In this document: positions 41,685 to 50,933 of the stretch, piece by piece
Layout: each line of letters starts with the position of its first letter
Position numbering within the stretch: the first letter of the stretch is position 1
DNA from: JACPDI01 sp035463475
GTDB lineage: Bacteria > Acidobacteriota > Vicinamibacteria > Vicinamibacterales > 2-12-FULL-66-21
Direction of reading: 5' to 3'
Assembly (NCBI GenBank): GCA_035463475.1
Contig: DATHTE010000003.1
Span: 1 to 64,000 of the forward strand
Length of the DNA: 64,000 nt
The notes under the pieces: generated by a model
Told to the model about the DNA's origin: nothing
The model's input: the letters and a program-made list of their open reading frames with translations, nothing else
Database searches by the model: none
Position numbers and translations under genes: made by a program

Positions 41685-42743
41685 ATGCAGACCTACAACG
41701 TGGCTGTCGTCGGCGCGCTCGGTCTCGTGGGATCCACGATGGTGCGGATCCTCGAGGAGTACGAGTTCCCGGTGCGCGAGCTGCGGCTGCTGGAGGCGAA
41801 GGGGCTCGCCGGCGTGCCAGTGAGCTTCCGCGGTCAGGCGTTGACGACGGCTGAAGCCCGCGAGGAGGCATTCGCCGGAATCGACATCGCGCTCTTCGCC
41901 ACGAACGATGAGATCAGCGCTGAGCTGGTGCCGCAGGCCGTCCGGCAGGGGGCGATCGCGATCGACAACAGCAAGTACTTCCGGATGGATCCGGAGACGC
42001 CGCTGGTGGTTCCGGAAGTCAACCCGGAGGACCTCGCGTGGCACCGCGGGCGCATCGCGAACCCGAATTGCACGACGATCGCGACGATCCTGGCGCTGAA
42101 GCCGATCCACGATGTCGGCACGATCCGCCGTGTCGTCGCGTCCACGTACCAGTCGGCGTCCGGAGGCGCGATGGCCGGGATGCTGGAGCTTCGCCGGCAG
42201 GCGTCCGAGTTCGCGGCGGGCGTGCCGGTCTCGCCGCCGGCGGTGTTCAAGTACCAGCTCGCGTTCAACCTGATCCCGTTCATCGACGCGTTCGAGAAGG
42301 ACGGCTACACGCGCGAGGAGTGGAAGATGATCCACGAGACGCGCAAGATGCTGCACGCGCCGGAGATGCGCATCACCGACACGGCGGTGCGCGTGCCGAC
42401 GCTGGTGGCGCACGCGGTCAGCGTCAACATCGAGACCGAGCGGAAGGTGACGGTGGCGCAGGCGCGGGAAGCGTTCGCGCGGGCGCCCGGCGTGAAGCTC
42501 GTGGACGACGTCGAGCAGATGCAGTTCCCGCAGCCGCTCGAGGTGGCCGGCGGAAACCTGACCCACATCGGGCGCATCCGCGAGGACTTCTCGACCGCCA
42601 ACGGACTCAATCTGTGGCTGGTGTCCGACAACGTGCGCAAGGGGGCCGCGCAGAACGCGGTGCAGATCGCGCAGTTGCTGGTGCAGCAGGGACACCTGGA
42701 GACGTGGCGGGCGGCGCGCAAGGGGGCGGTCGTGAGCGCGTAG
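41685..42743 (+). CDS. asd: Aspartate-semialdehyde dehydrogenase
   Basis: 352 residues from ATG 41685; AGGAGG at 41676-41681 overlaps the preceding stop. The N-terminal NADP-binding motif is VAVVGALGLVGSTMVRILEE. The catalytic cysteine is Cys129 in ANPNCTTI. The substrate-binding region includes STYQSASGGAMAGM and later RVPTLVAHAVSVNIETE. It reduces aspartyl phosphate to the semialdehyde, feeding Lys, DAP, Thr and Met synthesis. It looks translationally linked to the exported amidohydrolase, an odd partner. Aspartate kinase is 6 kb upstream on the other strand. Confidence 0.95.
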   Translation: MQTYNVAVVGALGLVGSTMVRILEEYEFPVRELRLLEAKGLAGVPVSFRGQALTTAEAREEAFAGIDIALFATNDEISAELVPQAVRQGAIAIDNSKYFRMDPETPLVVPEVNPEDLAWHRGRIANPNCTTIATILALKPIHDVGTIRRVVASTYQSASGGAMAGMLELRRQASEFAAGVPVSPPAVFKYQLAFNLIPFIDAFEKDGYTREEWKMIHETRKMLHAPEMRITDTAVRVPTLVAHAVSVNIETERKVTVAQAREAFARAPGVKLVDDVEQMQFPQPLEVAGGNLTHIGRIREDFSTANGLNLWLVSDNVRKGAAQNAVQIAQLLVQQGHLETWRAARKGAVVSA

Positions 42744-42748
42744 GGTCA

Positions 42749-42805
42749 GGGGCGCTCGCCGTGGGGCGGCTCGGCGCTCAGGCGCGGGGCGCTCGCCGTG
42801 GGGCG
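42749..42805. repeat. Two direct copies of a 20-bp GC-rich unit
   Basis: GGGGCGCTCGCCGTGGGGCG occurs at 42749-42768 and 42786-42805 between the convergent asd and FG-GAP genes. AGGGTC at 42742 and GACCCT near 42821 could close a larger stem around them. Confidence 0.65.
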
Positions 42806-42831
42806 TTGGGGCGCTCGGCGGACCCTGTCGC

Positions 42832-44352
42832 CTAGCTGCCCCCGCGGCGTCCCTTCGGGGCGACCTTCACCACGAGCACGCGGCCCCGCACGTTCGCGGG
42901 GGTGATGTTCGCTGCGCGCGTGACGGCGCGCCCGGACGGGGTCATCGACGTGACTTCGACGTCGACACGCCCGTCGGTGGCGAGCCCGACGTGCACCGGC
43001 ATCACGCTTTGCGAGCAGTAGCCGCCGCCCGAGTCGACGATCCCCATCCCGAGCAGCTTGCGCGTCCCTGCCGCGAACACACGTACCTCGGCCCCCGCCT
43101 GCGTGTCGCGACCGCGCGCGTCCACCACGCGCACCTGCACCGACCTCGCGGCGACGTTGGCGGGCAGCAGGTTGCGATAGAGCGGGTGGCCTCCCTTTGG
43201 GTTGTTGTTGGCGAGCGCCAGGTCGAGATCGCCGTCCTTGTCGAAATCCACCCACACCACGCCGTGCGTGGCCCCGAACTTCGCGATGTTCTCCGGCATC
43301 GCGTTCGTGAAGCGCCCGCCTTCGTTGCGATACAGGAAATCCTTCTCGTTGAGGGGCTTGTCGATGTACGACGAGACGTAGACGTCGATCCGGCCGTCGT
43401 GGTCGAAGTCGCCCCAGCGCGACGGAGTCGCCTTGTCACCACCAGCAAGACCCAGCTCGCTCGAGACCTCGGTGAACTTCGCGGGCCCGTCCGCGCGGTA
43501 CATGTAGTTGTTGCCGTACCCCGCGACGAACAGATCGAGGTCGCCGTCGTTGTCGTAATCCGCGAGCCCCGGGCCGTTGCTGCCGGAGGTCTGCGGACGT
43601 CCGGCGGCGTTCACCCCGAGTTCGGCGCCGACCTCGACGAAACGCGCGCCGTCGTTCCGGTACATCGCGTTGTTGTCGCCGTTCTGGTTCGCGACGAACA
43701 GATCGAGGTCGCCATCCTGGTCCATGTCGAACCACACCGCGCCGACCGTCCGACGCGGATCGTCCATGCCAAGCTCCTTCCCCACGCTCGTGAACTTGTC
43801 GCCGTCGTTGCGGAACAGCAGGTTGGGGGCGTCGCGCAACGCGACGAACAGGTCGAGATCGCCGTCCCGGTCGAAGTCCACCCACGCCGGCTGCCGCGTC
43901 TCGCCGACGACGTCGATGCCCAGGGACTTCGCGACATCGGTGAAGCGCCCGGCCTCGTTGCGGTACACACGGCCAGGCGTTTCGGATTTCCGCGTGAAGC
44001 CCACGTAGAGATCCGGGTCGCCATCAGCGTCGAAGTCGCCCCACGCGGCCGAGCGCGTGTCCGTGAGATCCGCGACACCGGCCGCGGCCGCCACGTCCAC
44101 GAACGTGCCCGCGTCGTTGCGATACAAACGGTTCGCGATGCCCATGCGGAAGCCGACGAACTGATCGAGGTCGCCGTCGCTGTCGAAATCGGCCCAGGCG
44201 TTCGGCTGCCCGCCCGACGCGGCGAACAACTCGGGTTGCACCGCCTCGAAGACGGGAGCGGCCGGGGCACCACCACCGGTCTGAGCCAGGTCCGTCGAAC
44301 CCGCCAGACCGACCACGACGACTGTCAGACAGATCAGGACCACACGGGTCAT
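42832..44352 (-). CDS. Exported FG-GAP/VCBS-repeat protein with ASPIC/UnbV C-terminal domain
   Basis: 506 residues from ATG 44352 (AAGGAG upstream). A signal peptide (VVLICLTVVVVGLAGSTDLA) is followed by seven to eight repeats with the calcium-binding pattern D-x-D-x-D-G-D-x-D (DFDSDGDLDQF, DFDADGDPDLY, DFDRDGDLDLF, DMDQDGDLDLF, DYDNDGDLDLF, DFDHDGRIDVY, DFDKDGDLDLA), forming an integrin-like propeller. The C-terminal 100 residues (GYCSQSVMPVHVGLATDGRV) are of ASPIC/UnbV type. Such proteins are exported and often anchor or bind extracellular partners; no enzymatic role is evident. Divergent from receptor 2. Confidence 0.9.
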   Translation of the reverse strand: MTRVVLICLTVVVVGLAGSTDLAQTGGGAPAAPVFEAVQPELFAASGGQPNAWADFDSDGDLDQFVGFRMGIANRLYRNDAGTFVDVAAAAGVADLTDTRSAAWGDFDADGDPDLYVGFTRKSETPGRVYRNEAGRFTDVAKSLGIDVVGETRQPAWVDFDRDGDLDLFVALRDAPNLLFRNDGDKFTSVGKELGMDDPRRTVGAVWFDMDQDGDLDLFVANQNGDNNAMYRNDGARFVEVGAELGVNAAGRPQTSGSNGPGLADYDNDGDLDLFVAGYGNNYMYRADGPAKFTEVSSELGLAGGDKATPSRWGDFDHDGRIDVYVSSYIDKPLNEKDFLYRNEGGRFTNAMPENIAKFGATHGVVWVDFDKDGDLDLALANNNPKGGHPLYRNLLPANVAARSVQVRVVDARGRDTQAGAEVRVFAAGTRKLLGMGIVDSGGGYCSQSVMPVHVGLATDGRVDVEVTSMTPSGRAVTRAANITPANVRGRVLVVKVAPKGRRGGS

Positions 44353-44400
44353 AGCGCGCTCCTTGCCGGAAGAGTTTTCACGAATGCGGCTCAGTCTAGC

Positions 44401-44443
44401 GCATTGAATGAAAATTTCGCCAGTCTGCCGGAATTCCTTGACA
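44401..44443 (+). promoter_or_regulatory. Motif shared with receptor 1 plus perfect -35 box
   Basis: GCATTGAATGAAAATTTCG (44401-44419) matches GCATTCGAATGAAATATTCG upstream of receptor 1 apart from one missing base and one or two changes. TTGACA (44438-44443) is a perfect -35 hexamer; the -10 is less clear (TGAACA or GAACAT at 17-18 bp spacing). The motif-to--35 distance is 18 bp here and 1 bp at receptor 1. Confidence 0.5.
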
Positions 44444-44609
44444 AAATGTCGCGTGCGGCCTGAACATACCAGTCCAAAGCTTCGGCTGGAAAACTTTCCC
44501 GCCGATCTCCACACGCACACACACCGTAGAGAACGATTACAGGTCTGAACCGCTCGACGGGCGCGGGGTCTTCCCGGCTCTCGCGCGGATCCAGCCACGG
44601 AGGTCTCAC

Positions 44610-47453
44610 ATGGCTGCCAGAAGGCCAGGAGTGTTCGCCCTGGCGCTTGCCGTTTGCCTGACGGTTGGCGCCGGCCCGCTCTTCGCGCAAACCAGCTTCG
44701 CGACGCTTAAGGGGTCGATCACCGACGAACAGAAGGCCGTCCTGCCCGGCGCGACGGTGACGATCCGGCATCTCGACACGAACACCACCCGCACGGCGGT
44801 GACCGACCAACTCGGTCAGTACTTCGTGCCCAACCTGCCCACGGGCACCTACGAGGTCGTCGTGACGATGTCAGGTTTCGGCGACGTCAAGCGGGAGATC
44901 GCGCTCCGCGTCGGGCAGGAGGCGGTGCTGGACCTGACGATGGGGATCGCAACGCTCGAACAGGCGGTCACGGTCTCCGGCCAGGCGGCGCTCGTCGAAA
45001 CGCGCACCACGGTGGGCGGCCTGATCACGAACAAGCAGATCGACGAGTTGCCGACGATCGCGCGCGACTTCTCCGACCTCGCGAAGCTCGCGCCGGGGAT
45101 CACCTCCACCGGGCAGAGCGGGATGGGCTTCTCCACGGCGGGACAGAAGCAGTACCAGAACAACGTGTTCGTGGACGGCGCGACCAACGCGATGCAGTTC
45201 TACGGCACGCAGGCCGAGTCGTATCCCCAGGACTGGATCCAGGAATTCCAGGTGATGACCAACGGCTTCTCCGCCGAGTTCGGGCAGGCGTCGGGCGGCG
45301 TGCTGAACGTGATCACGCGCAGCGGATCCAACCGGGTGCAGGGGCGGGTCTACGGCTTTTTCCGCGACGACCGCTTCGATACGGCGCCCTACGCCGGGCG
45401 CTTCGTCAGCGGCGAGCCGCAGTACCTCGACAGCCCGCCGGAGTACGGCCAGCAGCGCTGGGGCGGGTTCCTGGGCGGACCGATCGTGAAGGACAAGACA
45501 TTCTTCTTCGCGGGCGCGGAAAACCTCGACAACGAGGCAACGACGGTGCTCGCGCTGTCGAACTACTGGCGCGACCAGGGGTACGAGACGGTTCTCCCCT
45601 CCGAGAACACCAACCGCGTGTATATGGTCAAGGCCGACTGGAACGCGAGCCAGAAGAACCGCTTCTCGTTCCGGCACAGCCGCACGGCCAAGACCGACAA
45701 GAACTGCAGCGGCCAGGGGGGCGATGGCTGCAACAGCAGTCCGCTCTGGAGCGAGGAAAAGCGCGCGACGTTCGACGGCCCGCTGTGGAGCGTGCTGGGC
45801 AACTGGACGAGCACGCTGAGCAGCCGCGCGTTCAACGAGCTGCGCGCGTACTACGGCGTCAATAAACTGTTCATCACGTGCAACCTCGCCGGCACCTACG
45901 GGCTCGATCTGCTGCAGAAGAACGCCTCGACCGGCCAGTACACCGAGCGCTCGCATCCCGGCGGCGCGTTCGGCTGCTCGACCACCGGCGGGCTCGAAGG
46001 GGAGACGAACCTGTACTTCAACGACACCTTCATGTGGGTGCTCGGACGCCACCAGGTGAAGTTCGGCGGCCAGCTCGCGCGGGTGAATTTCCTGATGGAC
46101 ATCGACGCGTCGCAGAAGGGGCGCTGGAGCTTCCCGAGCGACCGGGTGTTCAACATCAACGATCCGGCGAGCTACCCCGATCAGTTCAACGCAGCGATCG
46201 GCACCGCCACCCACAGCGAGGCGCGCTGGAACCAGAGCCTGTTTATCCAGGACACCTGGCAGGCGCGACCCAACCTGACGCTGAACTTCGGGCTGCGGTA
46301 CGACATCGACAACACGATCCTCGTGGGGAACGATCTCGTTGACGCCCGCAACCAGCGCTACGTGCAGAACCTCGGCGTCACGCCACCGCTGAACAAAGTG
46401 AAGCGCGACGTGAATAACGTCGCGCCGCGCGCCGGCTTTGTCTGGCTGCCCACAGCCGACCGCCTCTGGTCGATCCGCGGGAGCGTCGGCGTGTTCTACG
46501 ACCAGAATCACTTCAACTACAACGACGTCTACACGAACCAGACGCTGCTGGCCGAGCGGCGCGTGTCGTTCAACGCCAACAGCTCCACGGCCAACCCGTT
46601 CTGGCCGGACCGCAACGCGATGCGCGCGTTCCTGGCGCGCAACTTCCCGCTGTTCCCCGACCTGTCGTCGCTCGGGATCATTCCGGAACTCGTCGTCGCG
46701 CTGGCGCCCGACTTCCGCATTCCCTACACGATTCAGGCGACCGTGGGCTTCTCGCGGCAAATCGGCCCCCGGATGTCCGTCCAGGCCGACTACGTGCACG
46801 CGCGCGGCGACGACTCGGTCATCGCCCGCGATCAGAACGTGGTGCTCGTCAACGGGCAGTTCGTGGGCGCCGACCCGCGCTACACGGGCCTGAATATCAT
46901 CGAGAATGGTGGGTGGACGCGCTACAACGGCCTGCAGACGCGCGCGGAGTTCCGGACGACTCCGGCGCGGATCGGCATGTCCTACACGCTGGCCAAGGCG
47001 ACATCCAACACGCTCGCCACGCAGGTGAGCGGCACCGCCGCGACCAACCCGCTCGACCTGACGATCGACGAGGGGCCGACCAACGAGGATCGCCGCCATG
47101 TGCTCGCCGTCGACGGCTCGTACCTGCTGCCGTTGGACTTCCAGGTGTCGGGCCTGTGGCGTTACTACAGCCCGCTGCCCTACAGCGTCAGCAGCCGGTT
47201 CGTCGTGTTCGCGCGTCCCGAGCCGCGCAACTCGCGGCGCGGCGACGACGAGTACAACATGGACCTGCGCGTCGGAAAGAACTTCAAGCTCGGCGGCCGC
47301 GCGAGCGCGGGGGTCTTCTGGGAGATGTTCAACGTGTTCAACACCGACAACTTCCAGGCGTTCCAGGGCTCGCTCGAGTCCACGTCGTTCGGCGTGCCGG
47401 CGCGCGCCCTGGCGAAGCGGCGCCAGCAGTTTGGCTTCCGCTTTGATTTCTAG
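44610..47453 (+). CDS. TonB-dependent receptor with N-terminal CarboxypepD_reg domain (copy 2)
   Basis: 947 residues from ATG 44610 with GGAGG upstream. A signal peptide (GVFALALAVCLTVGAGPLFA) is followed by a carboxypeptidase-regulatory domain (ITDEQKAVLPGATVTIRHLD), a plug with DELPTIARDFSDLAKLAPG and QYQNNVFVDGATNAMQFYG, and a beta-barrel that ends FGFRFDF. The plug region is very similar to the 37.4-kb receptor, indicating an old duplication. It probably imports oligopeptides, as the next gene in the same direction is an exported M28 peptidase 9 bp away. It shares an upstream motif with receptor 1. Confidence 0.93.
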   Translation: MAARRPGVFALALAVCLTVGAGPLFAQTSFATLKGSITDEQKAVLPGATVTIRHLDTNTTRTAVTDQLGQYFVPNLPTGTYEVVVTMSGFGDVKREIALRVGQEAVLDLTMGIATLEQAVTVSGQAALVETRTTVGGLITNKQIDELPTIARDFSDLAKLAPGITSTGQSGMGFSTAGQKQYQNNVFVDGATNAMQFYGTQAESYPQDWIQEFQVMTNGFSAEFGQASGGVLNVITRSGSNRVQGRVYGFFRDDRFDTAPYAGRFVSGEPQYLDSPPEYGQQRWGGFLGGPIVKDKTFFFAGAENLDNEATTVLALSNYWRDQGYETVLPSENTNRVYMVKADWNASQKNRFSFRHSRTAKTDKNCSGQGGDGCNSSPLWSEEKRATFDGPLWSVLGNWTSTLSSRAFNELRAYYGVNKLFITCNLAGTYGLDLLQKNASTGQYTERSHPGGAFGCSTTGGLEGETNLYFNDTFMWVLGRHQVKFGGQLARVNFLMDIDASQKGRWSFPSDRVFNINDPASYPDQFNAAIGTATHSEARWNQSLFIQDTWQARPNLTLNFGLRYDIDNTILVGNDLVDARNQRYVQNLGVTPPLNKVKRDVNNVAPRAGFVWLPTADRLWSIRGSVGVFYDQNHFNYNDVYTNQTLLAERRVSFNANSSTANPFWPDRNAMRAFLARNFPLFPDLSSLGIIPELVVALAPDFRIPYTIQATVGFSRQIGPRMSVQADYVHARGDDSVIARDQNVVLVNGQFVGADPRYTGLNIIENGGWTRYNGLQTRAEFRTTPARIGMSYTLAKATSNTLATQVSGTAATNPLDLTIDEGPTNEDRRHVLAVDGSYLLPLDFQVSGLWRYYSPLPYSVSSRFVVFARPEPRNSRRGDDEYNMDLRVGKNFKLGGRASAGVFWEMFNVFNTDNFQAFQGSLESTSFGVPARALAKRRQQFGFRFDF

Positions 47454-47462
47454 GAGTTGTCG

Positions 47463-49070
47463 ATGACTCGATCGATGCGATTGATCGCGAGCGCCACGTG
47501 TGTGGCGCTCGCGCTTGGCGTCGCGGTGACGGCGCAGGAAAGGCTCGACTACGCGGCGCTCGGCAAGATCCAGGACGAGGGCCTGAAACGCTCGCAGGTG
47601 ATGGACCACGCCTGGTGGCTGTCGGACGTATACGGCCCGCGGCTGACGGGATCGCCTGGCATCAAGCAGGCGGGTGACTGGGCCGTGAAGCGCCTCACCG
47701 AATGGGGGCTCGCGAACGCTCACCAGGAGAAGTGGAAGTTCGGGAAAGGCTGGTCGCTGCAGCGCTTCAGCGCCCACATGGTCGAGCCCCAGATCCAGCC
47801 GCTCATCGGCTACCCGAAGTCCTGGACTCCGGGCACGAAGGGCGTGGCGACGGCCGACGTGGTCGCGGTGTCGATCCGCTCCGAAGCGGACTTCGCGAAA
47901 TACAAGGGGCAGCTCGCCGGCAGGATCGTGCTGACCCAACCCGAGCGGGAAGTGAAGATGCTCGACGGGCGCGTCGTCTGGCGCATGGACGATCAGATGC
48001 TCGCGGAGGCGGAGCGGATGCCGGTGCCGGGACGCCCCGCGCCGCCACGCCCGAGCGGCCCGAGCCTGCAGGACAAGATCAACCAGTTCCTGCTCGCCGA
48101 GGGGGTCGTCGCGGCGTTCGATCGCGGCAGTGACGCGTCGATGGTGGCCATGGGCGGCATGGAGAACCTCGAGGCGTTGACGCAGCGCACCGACGGCGGC
48201 ACCGTGTTCGTGATGGGCGGCGGTCCGCACGACGAGAACGCGGGCAAGGTCGTGCCGCAGGTCACGCTCGCGGTCGAACACTACAACCGCATGGTCCGTC
48301 TCCTCGAGCGGAAGATTCCCGTCAAGGTGGAGCTGAACATCCAGGCGACGTTCCACGACGAGGTCGATGCAAACGGCTTCAACGTCATCGCGGATCTGCC
48401 CGGCACCGATCCGTCGGGCGAGGTCGTGATGCTCGGTGCGCACCTTGACAGCGGGCACTCGGCGACCGGCGCCACTGACAACGGCACCGGGTGCGCGGTG
48501 CTCATGGAGGCGATGCGCATCCTCCAGGCCACGGGCGTGAAGCCGCGGCGGACGATCCGCCTCGCGCTCTGGGGCGGCGAGGAACAGGGCTACGCCGGCG
48601 CGCGCGCGTACGTGCGTGACCACCTCGCCGACGTGAAGACGATGCAGCTCAAGCCGGAGCACGGCCAGCTGTCGGCGTACTACAACCTGGACAACGGCGC
48701 CGGAAAGATCCGCGGTGTGTGGATGCAGGGGAACCTGGCGATCACGCCGATCTTCCGCGAGTGGATCGAGCCGCTGCGCGGCTTCGGCGTGAGCACGCTG
48801 TCGCCGCGGATCGTGAGCGGATCGGACTACGTCGCGTTCGACGAGGTAGGAATCCCCGCGTTCCAGTTCATCCAGGATCGCCTGGAGTACAATTCGCGGA
48901 CGCACCACTCGAACATGGACGTCTACGATCGCGTACAGCGCGACGACCTCGTCCAGATGGCCGTCGTGACCGCGACCTTCGCGTACAACACGGCGATGCG
49001 CGCCGAGAAGCTGCCGCGCAAGCCGCTGCCGGCACCGACTGCTCCGCCTCGCATGACGTCGCAGCCCTGA
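47463..49070 (+). CDS. Exported M28 family zinc aminopeptidase
   Basis: 535 residues from ATG 47463 (TAGGAG Shine-Dalgarno overlapping the receptor stop). A signal peptide (LIASATCVALALGVAVTA) is followed by a PA-domain insertion around residues 130-260 (FAKYKGQLAGRIVLT). The M28 catalytic domain shows the zinc ligands in LGAHLDSGHSATGATDNGTG (His, Asp), the Glu pair in WGGEEQGYAGARAY, and the late THHSNMDVYD His. It releases N-terminal residues from peptides in the periplasm. Operon with TonB-dependent receptor 2. Confidence 0.94.
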   Translation: MTRSMRLIASATCVALALGVAVTAQERLDYAALGKIQDEGLKRSQVMDHAWWLSDVYGPRLTGSPGIKQAGDWAVKRLTEWGLANAHQEKWKFGKGWSLQRFSAHMVEPQIQPLIGYPKSWTPGTKGVATADVVAVSIRSEADFAKYKGQLAGRIVLTQPEREVKMLDGRVVWRMDDQMLAEAERMPVPGRPAPPRPSGPSLQDKINQFLLAEGVVAAFDRGSDASMVAMGGMENLEALTQRTDGGTVFVMGGGPHDENAGKVVPQVTLAVEHYNRMVRLLERKIPVKVELNIQATFHDEVDANGFNVIADLPGTDPSGEVVMLGAHLDSGHSATGATDNGTGCAVLMEAMRILQATGVKPRRTIRLALWGGEEQGYAGARAYVRDHLADVKTMQLKPEHGQLSAYYNLDNGAGKIRGVWMQGNLAITPIFREWIEPLRGFGVSTLSPRIVSGSDYVAFDEVGIPAFQFIQDRLEYNSRTHHSNMDVYDRVQRDDLVQMAVVTATFAYNTAMRAEKLPRKPLPAPTAPPRMTSQP

Positions 49071-49090
49071 CGGGTGACGGTCCCGATAGC

Positions 49091-49125
49091 CGGACGCCAG
49101 CGCGCTCCGCGCGCGCTGGCATCCG
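49091..49125. terminator. Strong hairpin between convergent M28 and hydantoinase B genes
   Basis: GCCAGCGCGC (49096-49105) and GCGCGCTGGC (49111-49120) pair perfectly around TCCGC. CGGA and TCCG outside extend the stem beyond one mismatch. It lies 20 bp after the M28 stop and 3 bp before the hydantoinase B stop, so it can serve both strands. Confidence 0.6.
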
Positions 49126-49127
49126 TG

Positions 49128-50894
49128 CTACCTAGTAACGGTAGGAACTTCGCGCCAGCCCCTGGCGGTTCGAAGTTGCTCCCGCAGCTTGAGGCTGGCA
49201 GGTTCGTCAACCGTCCATGTCGCCGGATCGATGACGACACCGTAGTCGTCTCGCGCTGACGACAAGGACACGAGTTCGTTCCGCACGTCTCTGAGCACCC
49301 TAGCGGGCTCGCGGTCGAGCGGATCGCCCCAGCCGCCCGCCCCTGGCTGCTCGTGCCTGAACACCTCCCCGCGCCTGATGCGCATCGTCAACTTTGCAGG
49401 AAGATCACGGTTGTCCGAATTGGGGTTGAGCACGTTGCGTGACGGCTTTCCTGGCTGTCCTCCGTAGAGACCATAGGGTCTGAAGATGCGTCGGTCGGCG
49501 CGAACCTGAAGGACGGCTTCCTCTTCGAGCAGCCGGTAGTCCCTTCGAAGCGACATCCCTCCGCGATGCTTCCCCGGTCCCCCGACGTCCTGAATGAACT
49601 CGCAGCAGAGGATTTCCAGAGGCTGCTCGACTTCGGTCATCTCCGCCGACGGCAGGGAGATATTGGTGAACAGGTTCGCATTACCGTCCAGGCCGTCCGC
49701 CCACGGGCGACCACCCCAGGCGGTGCAAAAGAACTCCACGAAGATGAACGGCGTTCGATCCGGATAGTAGCCACCGATCGAAACGCCCGTATTCCCGCCT
49801 TCGGAGGCCGCAACGATGCGGTCTGGCAGCATTCGCGCCAACGCACCGAAACACGTGTCGACCATTCGAAAGCCCGTGAGCCCCCGAGCGGCGCACGCCG
49901 CAGGAACCACAGCATTGGCAATGGTGCCCGGCGGAGCGACTACTTCGATCGCGCGGTAGAATCCAGCGTTACACGGAATATCCGATGGCAGTACCGATTT
50001 CATGCAGGTGTACGTGGCGGCTTTCGTGTACGAGAGCGTATTGTTGATGGCACCTTTGACCTGCGGCGAACTCCCGGTCCAGTCAACGACGAGATGATCT
50101 CCCTTCTTTCGCAGCGTGACCTGCAGTGGGATCGCGATTCCCAAGTCCACGCCGTCATCGTCAATCCAGTCGGTGAAACTCCACTCCCCGTCCGGTAATG
50201 CCCCGACAGCCGCACGCGTCATGCGCTCCGTATAGTCCAATATCTGGTCCATGTGGGCGGTGACGCGGGCTGCGCCGTCCTTGCGGAGGAGACGTAGAAA
50301 CGCATCCTCTGCGATGTGGCACGCGGCCAATTGCGCGCGGATGTCTCCAAGCACCCGAACGGGCAGGCGCACGTTTGTCTCCAGAAGCCGGAACAGCGTC
50401 TCGTTCGGCTCTCCAGCGTCGTACATCTTCACGGGCGGTATGCGCAGTCCCTCCTGGAATATCTCCGTCGAATCAGAAGCGTTTGAGCCGGCGACGCGCC
50501 CGCCCATGTCAGTCTGGTGGCAGATCGTGGCAGCAAACGCAATCCGTTTGCCCTCGAAGAAAATTGGTTTGAGGACGAAGAGGTCCGGGAGGTGCATCCC
50601 CCCCTCGAAGGGATCGTTCAGGCAGTACACGTCTCCGGGGCGCATTCGATCGCCATAACGCTCGAGAACGGCCCCAAGTGCGTCCGGGAACGACGCGAGA
50701 TGCGCCGGCAGTGTCAGTCCCTGTGCAACCGTCCGCCCTGCTGCGTCTGCCAGGGCGGTTGAATAATCCATGTTGTCTTTGAGAACACCGGAGTACGAGG
50801 TCCTCAGGATCGTCAACGCCATTTCGTCGGCGATGGACAGCAGCACGTTTTTGAAAACTTCAAACTCGATAGGATCGCGCGGTGAATCGCTCAC
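49128..50894 (-). CDS. hyuB: Hydantoinase B/oxoprolinase family subunit
   Basis: 588 residues with HyuB-type blocks: SDSPRDPIEFEVFKNVLLSI at the N-terminus, YSGVLKDNMDYSTALADAAG, VYCLNDPFEGGMHLPDLFVL, HQTDMGGRVAGSNASDSTEI and a glycine-rich GGPGKHRGGMSLRRDYRLL. HyuA and HyuB together form ATP-dependent hydantoinases, 5-oxoprolinases or acetone carboxylase-like enzymes; the exact substrate cannot be read from sequence. It is the last gene of the minus-strand catabolic cluster, 39 bp after hyuA. Codon use looks less GC3-biased than in the genes to the left. Confidence 0.93.
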   Translation of the reverse strand: MSDSPRDPIEFEVFKNVLLSIADEMALTILRTSYSGVLKDNMDYSTALADAAGRTVAQGLTLPAHLASFPDALGAVLERYGDRMRPGDVYCLNDPFEGGMHLPDLFVLKPIFFEGKRIAFAATICHQTDMGGRVAGSNASDSTEIFQEGLRIPPVKMYDAGEPNETLFRLLETNVRLPVRVLGDIRAQLAACHIAEDAFLRLLRKDGAARVTAHMDQILDYTERMTRAAVGALPDGEWSFTDWIDDDGVDLGIAIPLQVTLRKKGDHLVVDWTGSSPQVKGAINNTLSYTKAATYTCMKSVLPSDIPCNAGFYRAIEVVAPPGTIANAVVPAACAARGLTGFRMVDTCFGALARMLPDRIVAASEGGNTGVSIGGYYPDRTPFIFVEFFCTAWGGRPWADGLDGNANLFTNISLPSAEMTEVEQPLEILCCEFIQDVGGPGKHRGGMSLRRDYRLLEEEAVLQVRADRRIFRPYGLYGGQPGKPSRNVLNPNSDNRDLPAKLTMRIRRGEVFRHEQPGAGGWGDPLDREPARVLRDVRNELVSLSSARDDYGVVIDPATWTVDEPASLKLREQLRTARGWREVPTVTR

Positions 50895-50933
50895 GGTGGC
50901 TCCCCTTGCACCTCACGGCTGCTTCGCGGGTCA

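Noticed and set aside
44871..48908. 1345-residue open frame on the minus strand
   Set aside because: It is antisense to TonB-dependent receptor 2 and the M28 peptidase, both with signal peptides and family motifs. Its composition (Arg/His/Val repeats) is a GC-rich shadow.
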